Shown here piece after piece: positions 34,520 through 47,329 of a stretch of 64,000 nt of DNA. Both the position numbers and the translations under genes were made by a program. Location: the NCBI RefSeq assembly GCF_014066305.1, contig NW_023501082.1, forward strand, positions 186,001-250,000, written 5' to 3'. The stretch comes from Letharia columbiana. Its lineage: Eukaryota; Ascomycota; Lecanoromycetes; Lecanorales; Parmeliaceae. Position 1 is the first letter of the stretch; each line of letters opens with the position of its first letter. The notes under the pieces are model-generated. The model saw nothing but the letters and a program-made list of their open reading frames with translations, ran no database searches and was not told the DNA's origin.

Positions 34520-35635
34520 CTACTCGACATCGGCGTCGGATTCGGGATAAAGCCCATCGAAATCTTTGTTGCTGTGGGTGCGATAAGATTTCCGAGTCTT
34601 GGGGAAGTCCCAGATGCGACGTTCTTGCAATGCATCAGGGTTGTGATCATCGCCATCCTTCTTGAGCATCTTAGGTGCAAGGAATCGCCACAGTTCTTGT
34701 TCGGTCTGGGTGTTGACCTCATCGTCCGTTGGTCCAGACCATCCCCAAAGGTTTGGCTGGTACCGAAGGGTTTTCCATTCTGTGACATCATATCTGACAC
34801 CTAGCATTTCCAGATTCTCAAGCCTGCTGAGTTTGTGTAGCCAAAGCATTGACCTGGACCGAAGGTTCAGGCCATCCTTGAGAATCTTTGCTTTCCTGTC
34901 GTCAACCCGGACAAACAGCTTCTTTACATTCACATGAGGCAGCTTCACAAGCTTTGAAAAGGCTGTGTTCCAAGTGGCCGGTCTTCCGTATTCTGTATAG
35001 ATGACATCCCAATCTCGGTCATCGACGGTAAGCGTTAGCCGTATGCGTTGAATATACTTGCGGGTCTCCGCTGTGCGATCTTGCATGAATGGCATGAGTG
35101 AACTCATGCTGGTGAAGTGGAAGGTATTCTCGCCATAGAAGATGAACGCAACCTCTTCTCTGGACTGTTTGTTGACGCAGAGCATCTCTGTGGTCATAGT
35201 GTTACGAAGGATTGCGGTGCCAAGTTTGTAAGTCGTCTTTAGAGGCTGGTATCTTGGGCCTTTGAACAAGCATAACTCGACTGTCGGAGTCCCCAAGTTT
35301 TCAGGCCAGCTTTTTTTGCTGCACACATGATCTGTAGCTAGGTAGGTGGATCTGAATCGGTAGCTGCCATTGTCATGACTCCTCTCGAACTCCTGAAGAT
35401 GCATGTCTCGAATCATGAGACTTTGCCCAGTAACAACGACTAAGCGGTAGATCTGATTTCGAAGTTCGGCGGGTAGTTTGAAGAAAGGAAACGGACGGGC
35501 ATTCGCCGCGCTGTCCATACTGTATGCCGAAGTCTCGGGCTTTTGAGATTGATCCTGAGCACTGAGTCTCGGTGTTGTGGGTTGGGAGAGGCCCTTGGTC
35601 TTCTGAGGGCGCTGATGAAGTAGGGCTACCGGCAT
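34520..35635 (-). CDS. 2EXR-type conserved fungal protein, copy 2
   Basis: Single-exon 371-aa frame. The N-terminal 45 residues are basic and low complexity. The domain begins FPFFKLPAELRNQIYRLVVV, then LCVNKQSREEVAFIFYGENTF, MPFMQDRTAETRKYIQRIRL and a second half ending ELWRFLAPKMLKKDGDD. The order of blocks and the FLAPKMLKK segment match the gene at 10825-11806. The spacing differs, because this copy has an inserted loop after the first helix (about residues 75-140). Function unknown; no membrane segments or signal peptide. The C-terminal 40 residues are charged. Confidence 0.8.
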   Translation of the reverse strand: MPVALLHQRPQKTKGLSQPTTPRLSAQDQSQKPETSAYSMDSAANARPFPFFKLPAELRNQIYRLVVVTGQSLMIRDMHLQEFERSHDNGSYRFRSTYLATDHVCSKKSWPENLGTPTVELCLFKGPRYQPLKTTYKLGTAILRNTMTTEMLCVNKQSREEVAFIFYGENTFHFTSMSSLMPFMQDRTAETRKYIQRIRLTLTVDDRDWDVIYTEYGRPATWNTAFSKLVKLPHVNVKKLFVRVDDRKAKILKDGLNLRSRSMLWLHKLSRLENLEMLGVRYDVTEWKTLRYQPNLWGWSGPTDDEVNTQTEQELWRFLAPKMLKKDGDDHNPDALQERRIWDFPKTRKSYRTHSNKDFDGLYPESDADVE

Positions 35636-38600
35636 GGTTGTTGAAGGTATTTAAAACGAAGCTGTACTGATGAGGTATGATTTGGAAGTGAGGAAGCGCT
35701 TATAAATCGAGCAGTGAATGATGGGTGAGTTATTGAAGTGTTGTTGTTGAGGATCGAAGCGTGAAGGTATCTCAACACCGAATAATCAAGGCAACAGTGT
35801 CAAGGGACATCATGTAAGCTCATTTAGCACATTTAAGATCCTGTGGAATCCTTGGCATTGGGTAACACATCTACTCCAGATTGTCAGTTCCATGATGAAG
35901 TCTCAAGAACACATAGTAGAATTCTGGTACATAAAAGACTCGGCTTTGGACTATTGTTCAGTTGAGTCAAGCTCAATCATTTCTGAGGGAACCGTCAAGT
36001 CGGGCAATGGAAGGATGGAAGTGCGGAAGGAGAGGGAAGTGGCAGAAAGAATGTTTACATCGGCAAGCACTTCCGCTTCAAGTAGCCGCACTTACCAAAG
36101 TACATCCTTTTACTTATAACTAGGAGTTCGGACCGTACTTTGAGAATCCACCAATTGCAACACTTTCTTCGGTCATCACACTTTGTTCCCACCATGGCTC
36201 TTAATGCACAACACCGACCTCGGTGTCAAGCCAGGCCGTGAGACCGCTAAAATGTGTCAAACAGAATGATTGACACGCTTCTTACTTTACCAGTTGTGCA
36301 TGCATCTGAGGCTGGCCAAATAGCTACTTCGGTGCTTCGTTGGCGTACGTGCATGTGCAATGATGATCAAATAACAGCCTCCCAAAGCTTCATACTGTGC
36401 GAGATGATCAGGGAGATTGGGAAACACCGTGCCAGACGAGGAGAGCTTCGTGCTTTTGAACTCAGTCGTATGTCATAACGAGCGATTTCCTGTTTCTCGA
36501 GCCCAACTATTCAAGCCATCATCTAATATCCGTCAGTAGCCTAAACGCTGTAACTGAGGGAATAGTCTTCGTCTAAAGAAGATGCACATAGGTGAGTACC
36601 TTGGCGTGATTGCAAGGATTCGATTTACTTGAAACGCAATGGCTTACAATCCTTCGGAATTCGCAGTCCATTATCGCTCCAAAGGCTTCTATATTCGAGG
36701 ATCAGACCAATCTGTTGGTTGAGTCATCACATTACGATGGGACGGGAAGTCAAGCAAACATGATCCGCAGCTTGATTGTTGTATGTATACTGCTATTCGC
36801 GCGATTTATGCCGACCGCTTCTTGGTTGGAGGAGCCGCGCTCGACGGGAGATCCCTCCAGCGACCCAGGAAACGGATCGCTTGGGATTGATAGAAGACCA
36901 ATGGCTGAGGTATGTGGTCTATTTTGGTTGCAACATCTTCTCGGAATTGCTCGATCATGGCCAGCGACGTCGTGTGTCAAAAACTTTGAGTCTAGACCAG
37001 AAAGCGCTTTTTCCATGCACGCATGCAAATTCCATTCAGCATCACTATGCATTCTACAACAAAAGCAATTACTGCATGGCCTCGCTGCATACCATGTTAC
37101 CCATTTCCATTAATGTTTTCAATTCCACCAAAGACCAGCTGGTTCTTGTGGCGACGACATACAGCACAGCACAGACATTTCATTCCCTCGGCTAACCCAA
37201 GGAAGACAAGCGAAAAAAACAATGAAATCATGTTGTGCTTTTCCCACATCCTTACATCAAATTCCGACCAGTCCTACCTATGCCGACACGTGGAAGGGGC
37301 TTAACCTCCAACAATTTGGAGTCATGCATGTCTTTCGAGCGGCCCTCCGTTCGCAAGCACGAGCTTGAGTCCTGAAACTACCGCTCTTTCACAGGCTTCC
37401 CGAGCTTCGCAAGCCATAGATCAGAGGCTGAACCTTGGGCGATTGCGCTTTTACCGAGATCCTGAGTGTCGTAAAACAAAGCTTGATTCTCGCGATCCTT
37501 TATTTTTGTTTGGCAGTTACTCCTCCTTTCTCGCTCTCCTTAGTTCACGAATGAGACATTCCAACTACCCGCAGCTGTAATGAGAACTGGAGAGATTTAC
37601 CGTCCAATATTAACTTTTCTTGCTCTCACTCTCAGTGAATTACCATCCGTCTGGGTGATAGCTACCGGCTGGGATGCCAAAATCGGGGTCGATGCTAATA
37701 AAATGATGGAAAAGACTATTGATGCTACGGCAAGAATTGGCAATGTTATGAAAGAGGACTGTAAAACCTGCTGAGAGATTTGGAATCAGAGCAGCACGTC
37801 GAACAGCTGGGTAGGGCCGACCCCATCGTTGCCCCCGAGGCCATCCGCTCAGATTTAGGCGAGAACCTCGATCTGCTCATCCTGCCTGTGGCCTTAAGCC
37901 TTTTGCATTGCAGATCCGGACTCTGCTGCCCGTATTCCAAGTCACTTTTGACATGCTCGTAAATGTCTTGAACCTTTGAGTGTGACGAAAGAAGCTTGAT
38001 AAATAACCTACTGGCAGGCAACGAGCCAATCAACTTGTCCCAAATCTCGTGTGATTTGACTTACACCAAATGGTAAATACTCGGCGATCAAAGCGGGGCA
38101 GCTAGAGCAGTAATCAGATCATGGGCGTGCTCATAGATGGAAATTGGGGAGAACTTGATGGGTACAGCAAAGGCTCCAGAGTTATACCATTTGTATCAGC
38201 AGCTGCTGGCTACATTTGGTGCTTGGATCGAACAGCGCCAGGCAGTCAGGAACCAGGGGACTGGAACTCCTAGTATGAGTAACTCATGAGTGAGCAGTGA
38301 CTCGATAGAACCGCATCGCGGTCCGCTAGATGGTTATTGTAGAATCCAGTGACCTTGAGAAAGCCTTTTGCCAGCGGATTTGGAGGTGGTGTAGGCTCCG
38401 CTCTCCGCTCTCCGCTCCCAAAAATTGGTCTCTCCACGCGAGATGATGCAATAGCGGACCCTGTTCCTGCTGATCTTTTTCAGGGTCCACTAGAGTAGTC
38501 TAGAGGGTAAGATTAATCTTATCTTCTTACTGAAAAAAAAAAAAATTTAAAAAAAAAAAAAAAAGCAGGCTCACAGCATGCCAAGATCAGCCGACCGAAG

Positions 38601-38832
38601 GCAAAAGACATCAAAATCAAAACATTAATAAAAGACACTATCCCCGTCGCCAAGTCGTAGCCAAGGAATAGCCAAGCAGCCAAGATCACATCGGTAATCT
38701 ATCGGCTCAATTAAAACAAGACTTTGATGCTTCAAGAGCTCCAAGCATGCTGACCCCCCAGATTACATGAAAACCTTTGCACTTCCCCCCCACTCCACCT
38801 CTTTCTCACAACCGAGCATCAAGACTGCCATC
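35636..38832. other. Long intergenic region, phospholipase D promoter side
   Basis: About 3.2 kb without a supported gene. Short frames at 36254-37304 and 37365-38033 overlap on both strands and show no family resemblance. The segment 38395-38420 repeats ctccgct three times. An A-tract pair lies just before the phospholipase D gene. Confidence 0.5.
38533..38564. repeat. Double poly(A) tract
   Basis: A13, then TTT, then A16 on the plus strand, about 270 bp upstream of the phospholipase D start. It could be a nucleosome-excluding promoter element or the tail of an old retroposed copy; I saw no target-site duplication. Confidence 0.75.
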
Positions 38833-41594
38833 ATGTCTTCATCAACAACCGATAATACAGAGAAAGGGTCGCTGAAGGAAAGGATCAAGGATCACAATAT
38901 CTTCCCCGAGCTCCGCAACCAGATGAAAGGTGCGCTGGAGTACACGCAATCTTACACCCCGCCATTTGACTGACCATCTACCCCACCACTAGAAACCCAC
39001 CTCTACGACGCAAAGAAAGGCTTCTACCACTTCAAGAGCAAGGTCGGCAAATTCCACAACCTTATCAATCCCAACCATCGCCACGACGAAAAGCACGAGC
39101 AAGAGACAGACGCCAAGCGCACTCGCGTTGCCGAGAGCCATCGCTTCGAATCTTTCGCTCCTGAAAGAGATGGGAATAAGATCAAGTGGTACGTTGATGG
39201 ACGGGACTATTTCTGGGCCGTGTCTGCGGCTCTGGAGAAGGCAAAGGAGGTCATCTACATTGAGGATTGGTGGTTGAGTCCTGAGCTCTTTCTGCGCCGA
39301 CCGCCGTACTATAACCAGGAATGGAGGTTAGACCAGGTGCTGAAGAGGAGGGCCGAGGCGGGCGTCAAGATCTACGTCATTGTGTACAAGGAAGTTGCGG
39401 CGGCCATCTCGTGCAACAGCGCTCATACGAAGCACGCTCTGCATGCTCTGTGCCCGCCGGGAACGAAGGGTCATGGGAACATCGCAGTGATGAGGCATCC
39501 GGATCACAACGTCTTTGAGAACGCAGGGGACATGACCTTCTATTGGGCGCATCACGAAAAGTTCATCGTCATTGATTACGCTCTGGCTTTCATTGGCGGA
39601 CTGGACCTATGCTTTGGGCGATGGGATGACCGACAGCATCCTTTGGCAGATGTCCACCCCGCTGGAGTCCAGAACGAGGTCTTCCCGGGCCAGGATTTCA
39701 ACAACAATCGCATCATGGACTTCCAGACGGTCGAGGACTGGAAGTCGAATGAGCTGAGCAAGGCTGATTACGGACGTATGCCGTGGCATGATGTGGCTAT
39801 GGGACTCGTCGGCGACTGCGTCTATGATATTGCAGAACATTTCGTTTTGCGATGGAACTTTGTCAAGCGTGACAAATACAAGCGAGACCCTGGGTACGAC
39901 TGGCTGCTCATGCAGGGACGAGAGGGTGAGAATGAAGATCTGATAGCCGTTCAGCATCCGAAATTCCCTGTTGGTGACTACGTCAAGCATCCAATGGCAC
40001 CGCTGGAGACCAAGCCCTGGGCGCACCAACATCCGGGAACGGTGCATGCCCAGATTGTTCGAAGTAGTTGTGACTGGAGCAGTGGAATCCTCGTAGAACA
40101 CAGCATTCAAAACGCGTATTCAGAAGTCATCAGGAACGCCCAGCATTTTGTCTACATAGAAAATCAATTCTTCATCACTGCTACCGGCGAAGAGCAAGCA
40201 CCTATACACAACACCATAGGTAGAGCTATCGTGGACGCATGCGTTAAAGCTGGCAAAGAAGGTAGAAAGTTCAGAGTCATCATTGTGATCCCCGCGATAC
40301 CGGGTTTTGCAGGAGACTTGAGAGATGACGCCGCTGCGGGCACTCGAGCTATCATGGACTACCAATACAAATCATTGCACCGGGGTGAACACTCCATATG
40401 CAGTCAGATAGAAGCACAAGGCGTCAACTCAAAAGACCACATCTTCGTCTTTAATCTTCGATCGTTTGATCGCTTAAACAAAACACTAGCCATGGTACAG
40501 CAAGAGGAGAAGTCCGGCGTAAAGTATGAAGAAGTCCAACGAGCCAATGCTGAAGAAATCATGGGGGGTGGGGCTCCTAACAGCGTTGACCGTCGGAAGC
40601 GAGACAAACTCAAGCTCGACCGCCACGACGATAGTGGTGACGAGGAGAGAGAAAAGAATATGGACCGGAAGCGAAGGTTCGAAGATTCCCGTGAAGAAGC
40701 TGGTCTTGGAGAGAAGTCATCAACGCAACAAGATTCCATCGCACGCACTGCCATGCTTAATGGAGGTAAAGTTTCTGAGCAGGAATGGGAAGGCGATCTG
40801 GAGAGCGAAAAGGAGAATTTCGTCCAGGAAGAGCTTTATATTCACGGGAAGCTGTTGATTGTGGATGACCGGATCACGATATGTGGAAGCTCGAATATCA
40901 ACGACAGAGTAGGTTCTCTCTCATTCCTTATACACTGCTTTAGCTGATCATCGCAGTCTCAACTTGGCATTCACGACAGCGAACTCTCCATCGTCATGGA
41001 AGATCAGACGTTCCTTGACAGCACCATGGATGGCCAACCCTACAAAGCAGGACATCACGCAGCCACCCTCCGCCGGCTACTCTGGCGTGAGCATCTCGGC
41101 CTTCTCCCCGCCCAGAAGCTCGATGCATCGGAAGACCCAAACGCTCAACCCCCAGACGTGTGTCCGAACGATTTAATGGAAGGGCCAGAGTATGAGTTTG
41201 TGGCCGATCCGTTGAGCGATAGAGTCTGGGATATGTGGACTGGTAATGCAACGAGGAATACGGACTTGTTCAGACATCTCTTCCGCGCGGATCCGGACGA
41301 TAACAGTAAGTGCCTTTCTTCGACCCTCTTTCTTAGCTCCGGTTAGCGACCAGCAATCCTGATCCTCTCCTCATAGTCAAGACCTTTGCCGACTACGAAT
41401 CCTTCCTCCCCAAGCACGAAAAGTACAAGCAAGGCCATCTCCACGACCCTTTTATGCCCGCACAGGAGGTCAGGCAGAAGCTCGACCAGATCAAAGGCCA
41501 TCTAGTCTGGATGCCGTTAGACTTCCTCAAGGATGCCGAGATGGCGGAAAAAGGGTTGCAGATTAATGCTTACACCGAAAGTATCTATACGTGA
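38833..41594 (+). CDS. Phospholipase D (Spo14/PLD1 family)
   Basis: Hydrolyses phosphatidylcholine to phosphatidic acid and choline. Exons 38833-38929, 38993-40908, 40957-41305 and 41377-41594 give 859 aa. Both HxKxxxxD catalytic motifs are intact: HHEKFIVID near residue 220 and IHGKLLIVDD near 650. The supporting motifs are also present: EDWWLSPELFLRRP, IGGLDLCFGRWDDRQHPL, MPWHDVAMGLVGDCV, YIENQFF and SSNINDRSQLG, the last assembled across intron 40909-40956. Unlike yeast Spo14 it has no PX or PH domain; the protein starts directly before the catalytic region, as in shorter filamentous-fungal PLDs. A roughly 130-residue charged insert (about residues 515-640) between the two halves is probably disordered. 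No signal peptide is seen, so a cytosolic or peripheral membrane location is likely. Confidence 0.95.
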
Positions 41595-42161
41595 GCCTGT
41601 GAGGGGGTAGAACGTAGCTAGTATCAAAGGTTGGCTCAGGGATGATGGATTGCTGAAACGGAAACGTCTCCATCAAAAGGAGTCGAGTCGAGATAAACAA
41701 GGCGGCGCTAGTGACATCGATACCTTGCGTATCAGCCAAAGGGCTATGACCCAACGCTGTAACTAGGCCCCTTTGCTATTAATAAACCAAGCTACATACT
41801 TCCCCTTCTGCCTCTTCCCCACAATCTCCTCCCGATTGAACGATCGCACTCCATCCCTCTGTGCGCCATACAAGTACTCATACCGCCTACAAACCCACCC
41901 GCGCTAAAAAAATATATCCACCAGTGCTACCTAAGGTCGTACACCCCAACCCCAACCCCAATCTCATCCCACACCGTCAACCGCAGTATCCTCTACGTCC
42001 GGACATGCCAACGGGCCACCTCTGACTCGTTAACCGTTCTAAATACACTCTACCGATCACGGGCGCACGGTCTCGTTTCGTACCAACTGGCCGTCTTGGG
42101 TGCTTTGGGTTTATGTTGCGGTATGTTGGTGATGGATAGCGTTGGGGTCGCTTTTTGTAAT

Positions 42162-42212
42162 TGGGGGGGTTGGTGGGGTTGGTGGGGTGGGGGGGGTGGG
42201 TGGGAGAGGGGG
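42162..42212 (+). repeat. G-rich tract with G-quadruplex potential
   Basis: The plus strand carries runs of 7, 4, 4, 8, 3, 3 and 5 G separated by 1-5 bases, and G-rich sequence continues to about 42256. This exceeds the simple four-run criterion for a G-quadruplex several times over. It is not near a called start. Confidence 0.7.
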
Positions 42213-44637
42213 AAGGAAATGGAGGAGGGGGGGTGGGTGGGTGGGAGATGGGGGTGTGGTCTTGAATTTTCTTTTTGGGTTGTGCGTTGATGGGGATCGG
42301 GTGGGTTGGTTGGTTTATAAAGCAGCGGTTTTACGTGCAGTGATTCTCACGTGCTGTCACTGATGATTTTCCCCCGTCCATGACCCCGTCGTATACGCAA
42401 CGCAGCGTTGTATGCCCCGCCCCCGTCGGTAGGACTTTCTAGCTGGCGCCCGCTGGTCAGGTGGTAAGCCTGTCAGATCTAGACCATGGCGTGCTTCGTG
42501 TCATGTCGGCTACGTGTTGTGTGCCTGATAATCATCAGACTGGTTCCACTTCTGTACTGTATGACCTGCGATGACGAGGCTGGGATGTACCTGCGATCCT
42601 GAGCCGGATGCGGAGGGTGAAGAATGGTGGATTGGGTAGTCGGAGCAGCTGACGCCGGTCTGATATGTGTCGTATCACTGGAGGAGCGTGGCTACTGGTG
42701 GGGTACTTGATTGGCCGATGGAGATGACTAAGTATTCTGTGTACCGTAGCAGGAGACCTGTCTACTTTATATGGCCAATCCCGCAGTGGTCATTCAAGGG
42801 TCGTTTGGGATCATGTTGTATGTGCGATACTACTTCGCAGTGCAATGCTACTGCTATGTATACAACATCTGATCCGGGGATAGCTCTTCGTTGAGGAATG
42901 TCAAGGTATCTTATCTCACTCTCAGGGCGGCTGTGATCGTATGGGGAATCGGAATTAAGGCCTTGGGCTTCTGGCTAAAGGCGCTTGTTGATCTTATCTT
43001 CCCTTGTAGGAGAGATGAAAGAAGTAGATACTTTGCCCATTCCGACATGTGCATCTCTAGAACGCGTTGTACTTTCATCCTTGAGGTTAGTTTGCAGGAG
43101 TGGGATGGTGCAAAGTTAGTGCTTGAGAAGGAATAGAAACTTTGGACAGCTGATTGCGAACTCCAATGCTTGGAGCGTCACTTTTTTTTTTCTTTTCCAT
43201 TGCATCAGATGTCGGTCATTCTGTGAATGCTTGCCCTAGACGACTCGTTCTGATTGGCTAAGAATTTTAGATGTATCTTTCAAATGTATTGAAGACCCGT
43301 ATCTTTCCAGTTGTGGTCATGACGCGAGAACAAGTGCAGTAGTCAACACCACACGGAGAGATTTGTTGCAGGATAAAGTATCCACACCACCAGTAGCCAA
43401 AAACCCCCTTTCGGGTGGTTCTAGCGCAACAGAGAAGACCCAGCCACGCTTGTGACTGGTCTAGAACCCACGGAAAATATGGCGAGAAAACCAGAATCCA
43501 ACCTTTGGACAGCGGTGAGCAGTGGTGTATCGCTGAATGCATATGGATAAGGAATATATTAGCTAACCGCTTATCATCGTGGGTGAGCCGCCCCACCATT
43601 GTCGGCGTCCCGGTAAGCGGTTTGAACGGCTCATTTGTGTCGATCCGGGCACTCGGGGCTTCATGCAAGCAGATAAAGTACCTACTTTACTCTGCTTTTT
43701 GCCGTTCCATATCATGAGCTGAGCACGTGGAGGGTGTGGCAGAAGCCGTGTCTCGGTTGCAAATACCCCCCCCAAAATTAGGCTCCTGGTCGCAGTATAA
43801 GAGTCCAGGGGTACCGCCCAGTTTTCTGCTCATCCTTATGTGCCTGCCTCTTGCGGAGGCATTGCGGAAAATTCCTTTTTCTAATTCTAATCAATATATG
43901 GCATGATTTCGGTTGACGACACTTACTGGTCTGCTTTTTTTCGCGCTTGCCTTGTTAAAAAAAAGCTGGCCAAGTCTTTGATGGCGAGGAACGTGTTGCA
44001 GGGGAATGAAATTGTTGGCGTGAAGTGTCAATTCCCAAATGCGTAAACTTTGCCCGTCATGGAAGAACCAGAACGTTGAGGCTATGGGGTGGGGGACACA
44101 TTGTGTGGAATGGACTTAGCGGCAGACGCTGATGCCTGGGAGTAAGTTCTGGCATCTCGTCCATTGATCTACCTCTGAAGGGGAAAGAAGAGGGTGGAGA
44201 CAGGAGGAGAGAGGTATGTAGTACACCCGGGGTGTACGACGGCGGCCAAGAGCGCACTTAAATGCATCATCAGTCGAAGCCAATGGTTCCCGAGTAGTGT
44301 AGTGATAGAAAGAATATCAAAGCCGAGGCACGAGGTGTTGGGGGACTTAAGGTCGACTGTAAGAAGTACAGGCATGTGTATCCTGAGCCCGTAGTCAAAC
44401 AGCATATCTCTTCCTCGTAAGGATTAGTAAATCGGAAAGACATGCCAGGAATCAGAAGTTGGAAAAGTCTAAAGACAAGTTGGCGGGAGGATAATGCTGT
44501 GATGATGATGCTGGGTGGGATGTAGTTGCATTACTGAATCCTTCGATTGACATGCTCTCTTCAGCACCTGGTACATATGCTTCGCCTTCTCTCACTTGCT
44601 TTGTAGTTACTACAGCAAGCATGGCTCGTTGGTGTTT

Positions 44638-44680
44638 CATCTTCGTCCTCATCGTCGTCTTCATCTTCATCTTCATCATC
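44638..44680. repeat. CAT/CTT-type trinucleotide microsatellite
   Basis: Imperfect run of tcatct/tcgtcc hexamer-like units on the plus strand, reading as Asp/Glu codons on the minus strand. Confidence 0.7.
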
Positions 44681-47164
44681 TTTTTTCCACTTGCCTTGAT
44701 ACCTGTTGGCGGGCTCGGATCTAACGGAAGCTGATGTTTTGATAGGCTCTTTCCTCATTGGTCGGATGTTCTTGGCAGACAATTACGAAAGGAAGGAAAG
44801 AATATACTTCATGCTTGAAGTTATGTCCCCACTCTCCTCCCCTCTCCACTCCTCTTCTCAGCCTCTTTCTATTCTGACGCTAACAACGCTATCACTGCTA
44901 TATTCATAACCAACATCACGATCACGATCTCCACCAGCTTCACCGCTCCCATTCTGCCAATGCATCAACCCTTATCACCAACAAGCCACAAGTATAGGTG
45001 ACAGCTGACCACAAACCCCATCCCCCCCCACCGCTCCTGGATCCTCGAAAAGAAGAAAGGACAGTGGCAGCTTCGTGACCTAAAATCCGAGCCGCCATCA
45101 TGTCCCGAACCATGCTTCTGGACCATCCAACGCTCCTGTCAAGAGCCGAGCTGTCAACTCGTTTCGTGGGTTGGGGGAGATTAGAGGCTTGTAGGAAACA
45201 CTTGCACAGCGTCTCCTACCCACGGGAACTTGTTCACGAAACGCATTGCTCTCTTGGTAACCAGTCCTTATCATTTCCATCATTCTGGGACAGAGGTTCA
45301 GTCATCTGCCCAAGGGTTCTCGACAGTTGTGATGTTTGCCGGAATCCGGCAGTCCCGGCGGTCTGCTCTGAGCTCTCGACGGCTGATCGAGATGCTCTTA
45401 CTACGTCTGCCTCCTGAGACGTTGTTCAGCCTCATCTCCCTGACTAGCAATAGATGCTAGCATCTTAAAGATGTAGTCGAAGCTTCAGTCGACTGCATTG
45501 GGATGGAAAACACAGAACGCAACGGAATTTAGGAGTGCCGAAACAGAGGGGTTCTTCGCTTCCTCGCCTCCATTGGTTGCCCCACGTCCATGGCGTGGGA
45601 GCCTGAGCCTCGAGATCAGCGATCCCATACATGCATTTCAGCAAACGTGCGGTCTTCGTCATCGCTTAGCCTCTATACCCATGTTCGGCAGTGATACCAA
45701 AATCCTTCGGACCCCTCTCCACTCATCGCCATGCTTTATCCCGGCCGAATGGTTATGGATTACCAACGGCTCCTTAAGGCCTTCCTGGTGCCTCTTGCAC
45801 GGCTGAAGGATGCCTTGAAGACGCAAACTGCTCATCCCCAGTCTGTCCGCCCCTCCCAACAGAAGTGGACCGAGGCAAGGCCTGCGAATCTGCTGGCTAG
45901 GAGATCTGACGGAACAGCGATATCCCTGCTCCGCCAGATTTGGAGGGCCACTATCCTGGCGATAGCTCCATGCCAAGCGCCTTGACATGGGCTGTCGTAG
46001 GCTTACCGCCTCTCACCGCATGATCGTTACTGCCATGATGCTGGCTGCAGTAGCGCCTTGGACTTGCGCCAAAGCATAACAGACAGCGCTACTGTAAACG
46101 AACTGTTCCTTCTGGATTGCTCAGTTCCAAAACCCAGGCCCCTGGGAGATTACCAGCCAAACCAGCACTGATGGCAACAATGGCACTACGCAATGCATCT
46201 GAACACCACTTACCCCCACAGTTCTGCCAGAAGCGCAACAAAGTGTGAGAAGCGGGATTCCATACCAGTATCAATTTCAAGGTTTGGCACTTTCTATTTT
46301 CCCGAGCCAGCCTGATTGGTACCCGTCAAACTTCACTCTAAGCGAGGAGAACGCTAATACCGCTGACCAAAATGACCTACGATTGGCACATAAAATATAG
46401 TCAAGAGACGGTTCTTACTCCCCGAGGCTCTAGTCAAAGCCTCCAATTGTTTTTGGAGCATATTGACGGGTGGAACAAGGGAAGGGAGGGAACTACGAAA
46501 GCTAACATTTGTGATGGCTTCCATCGACCTCTATGCTATGCCACATTGACGGTGTGCTTGTGATCTTTTCTTGCTTCAGCCTTACAAATACAGCACCTGC
46601 TTGGGTTCGATCCTTCAAATTTCACATCTTCGATCAAATGAGACGCTGTGAATATCCATGACCAGATAGTGAGTGCCCTGCCCCTGTATGCACTTGGACC
46701 TATTACCGGGCCCTCACAACAGTGAGCATCAGCGATGAGTATCCGAGAGCTCGCGGCTCTAGGGCATCAGTCAGGACTTCCCCTCTCATTCTGTCCATAT
46801 ACTTAACAATTTTGCGGCCCTTTCTTCTCTTCTCTCTTGATCAAGCTACACCTTTCTTGAATCCCAATTCTCTCCTCCTCAGGAAAACCTTCTCGAACCT
46901 TCTCAGAATAGACTGCCTATCTTTCTGTAGAGGATAATATCCAACTCTTCGACGGCTGCCACAAAACAATCGCCCTCGCCTCATAGCTCCAGATCTCAAG
47001 GCTTCGTATCTCGTCTCCCAGCAAGCTTGAGACAACTCAGATAACTCAACCCTAACACCGTGCGTCTCACTCAGTCTCGTCATGACTTAATCTTCAACTA
47101 ATGACCCTTTTCCGAAGCAATTTTGAATCACTGCTATCGTCAACAGTTATCCATACCATTCACG

Positions 47165-47329
47165 ATGCCCAACTGCGACCACACTTCCTGGAAGAGCATT
47201 AAGTCTGAGACCAACCTTCTTCAATGGAATTGCTCCTTTTGCAATTCTACGGGACACTGGTTCATTTTCGAGTGTCTGAGTTGCGGAAGGAAGGCTTGCC
47301 GGCCATGCAGCCAGAAGACGCACTCATAG
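47165..47329 (+). CDS. Tiny Cys-rich putative zinc-binding protein
   Basis: 54-aa frame starting MPNCDHTSWKSIKSE. It has a dense metal-site pattern: CSFC, GHWFIFEC, CLSC and CRPC give four Cys pairs or near pairs plus His. The layout (WNCSFCNSTGHWFIFEC) resembles small Cys-rich proteins found in other ascomycetes, as far as I can recall. The function is unknown. A longer in-frame start at 47123 would add 14 residues; I chose the ATG directly before the conserved-looking MPNC. It stands alone in a gene-poor region, so it could be a remnant or a small effector-like gene, but no signal peptide is present. Confidence 0.5.
   Translation: MPNCDHTSWKSIKSETNLLQWNCSFCNSTGHWFIFECLSCGRKACRPCSQKTHS

Larger units (their letters stand above)
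41595..47164. other. Long gene-poor region
   Basis: About 5.6 kb with no supported gene. It contains a G-rich tract (42162-42212), a trinucleotide microsatellite (44638-44680) and many short opposing frames. A minus-strand acidic frame near 44560-44780 (GKWKKDDEDEDEDDDEDEDE) lacks an ATG and is mostly the microsatellite read as protein. I see no transposon ends. Confidence 0.5.

Noticed and set aside
38533..38564. Poly(A) tract as evidence of a retroposon
   Set aside because: No target-site duplication, polymerase III box or reverse-transcriptase fragment was seen next to it.
44452..44782. Acidic minus-strand protein possibly spliced over a 43-nt intron
   Set aside because: No ATG start, no branch site, and most of the acidic part is a microsatellite.
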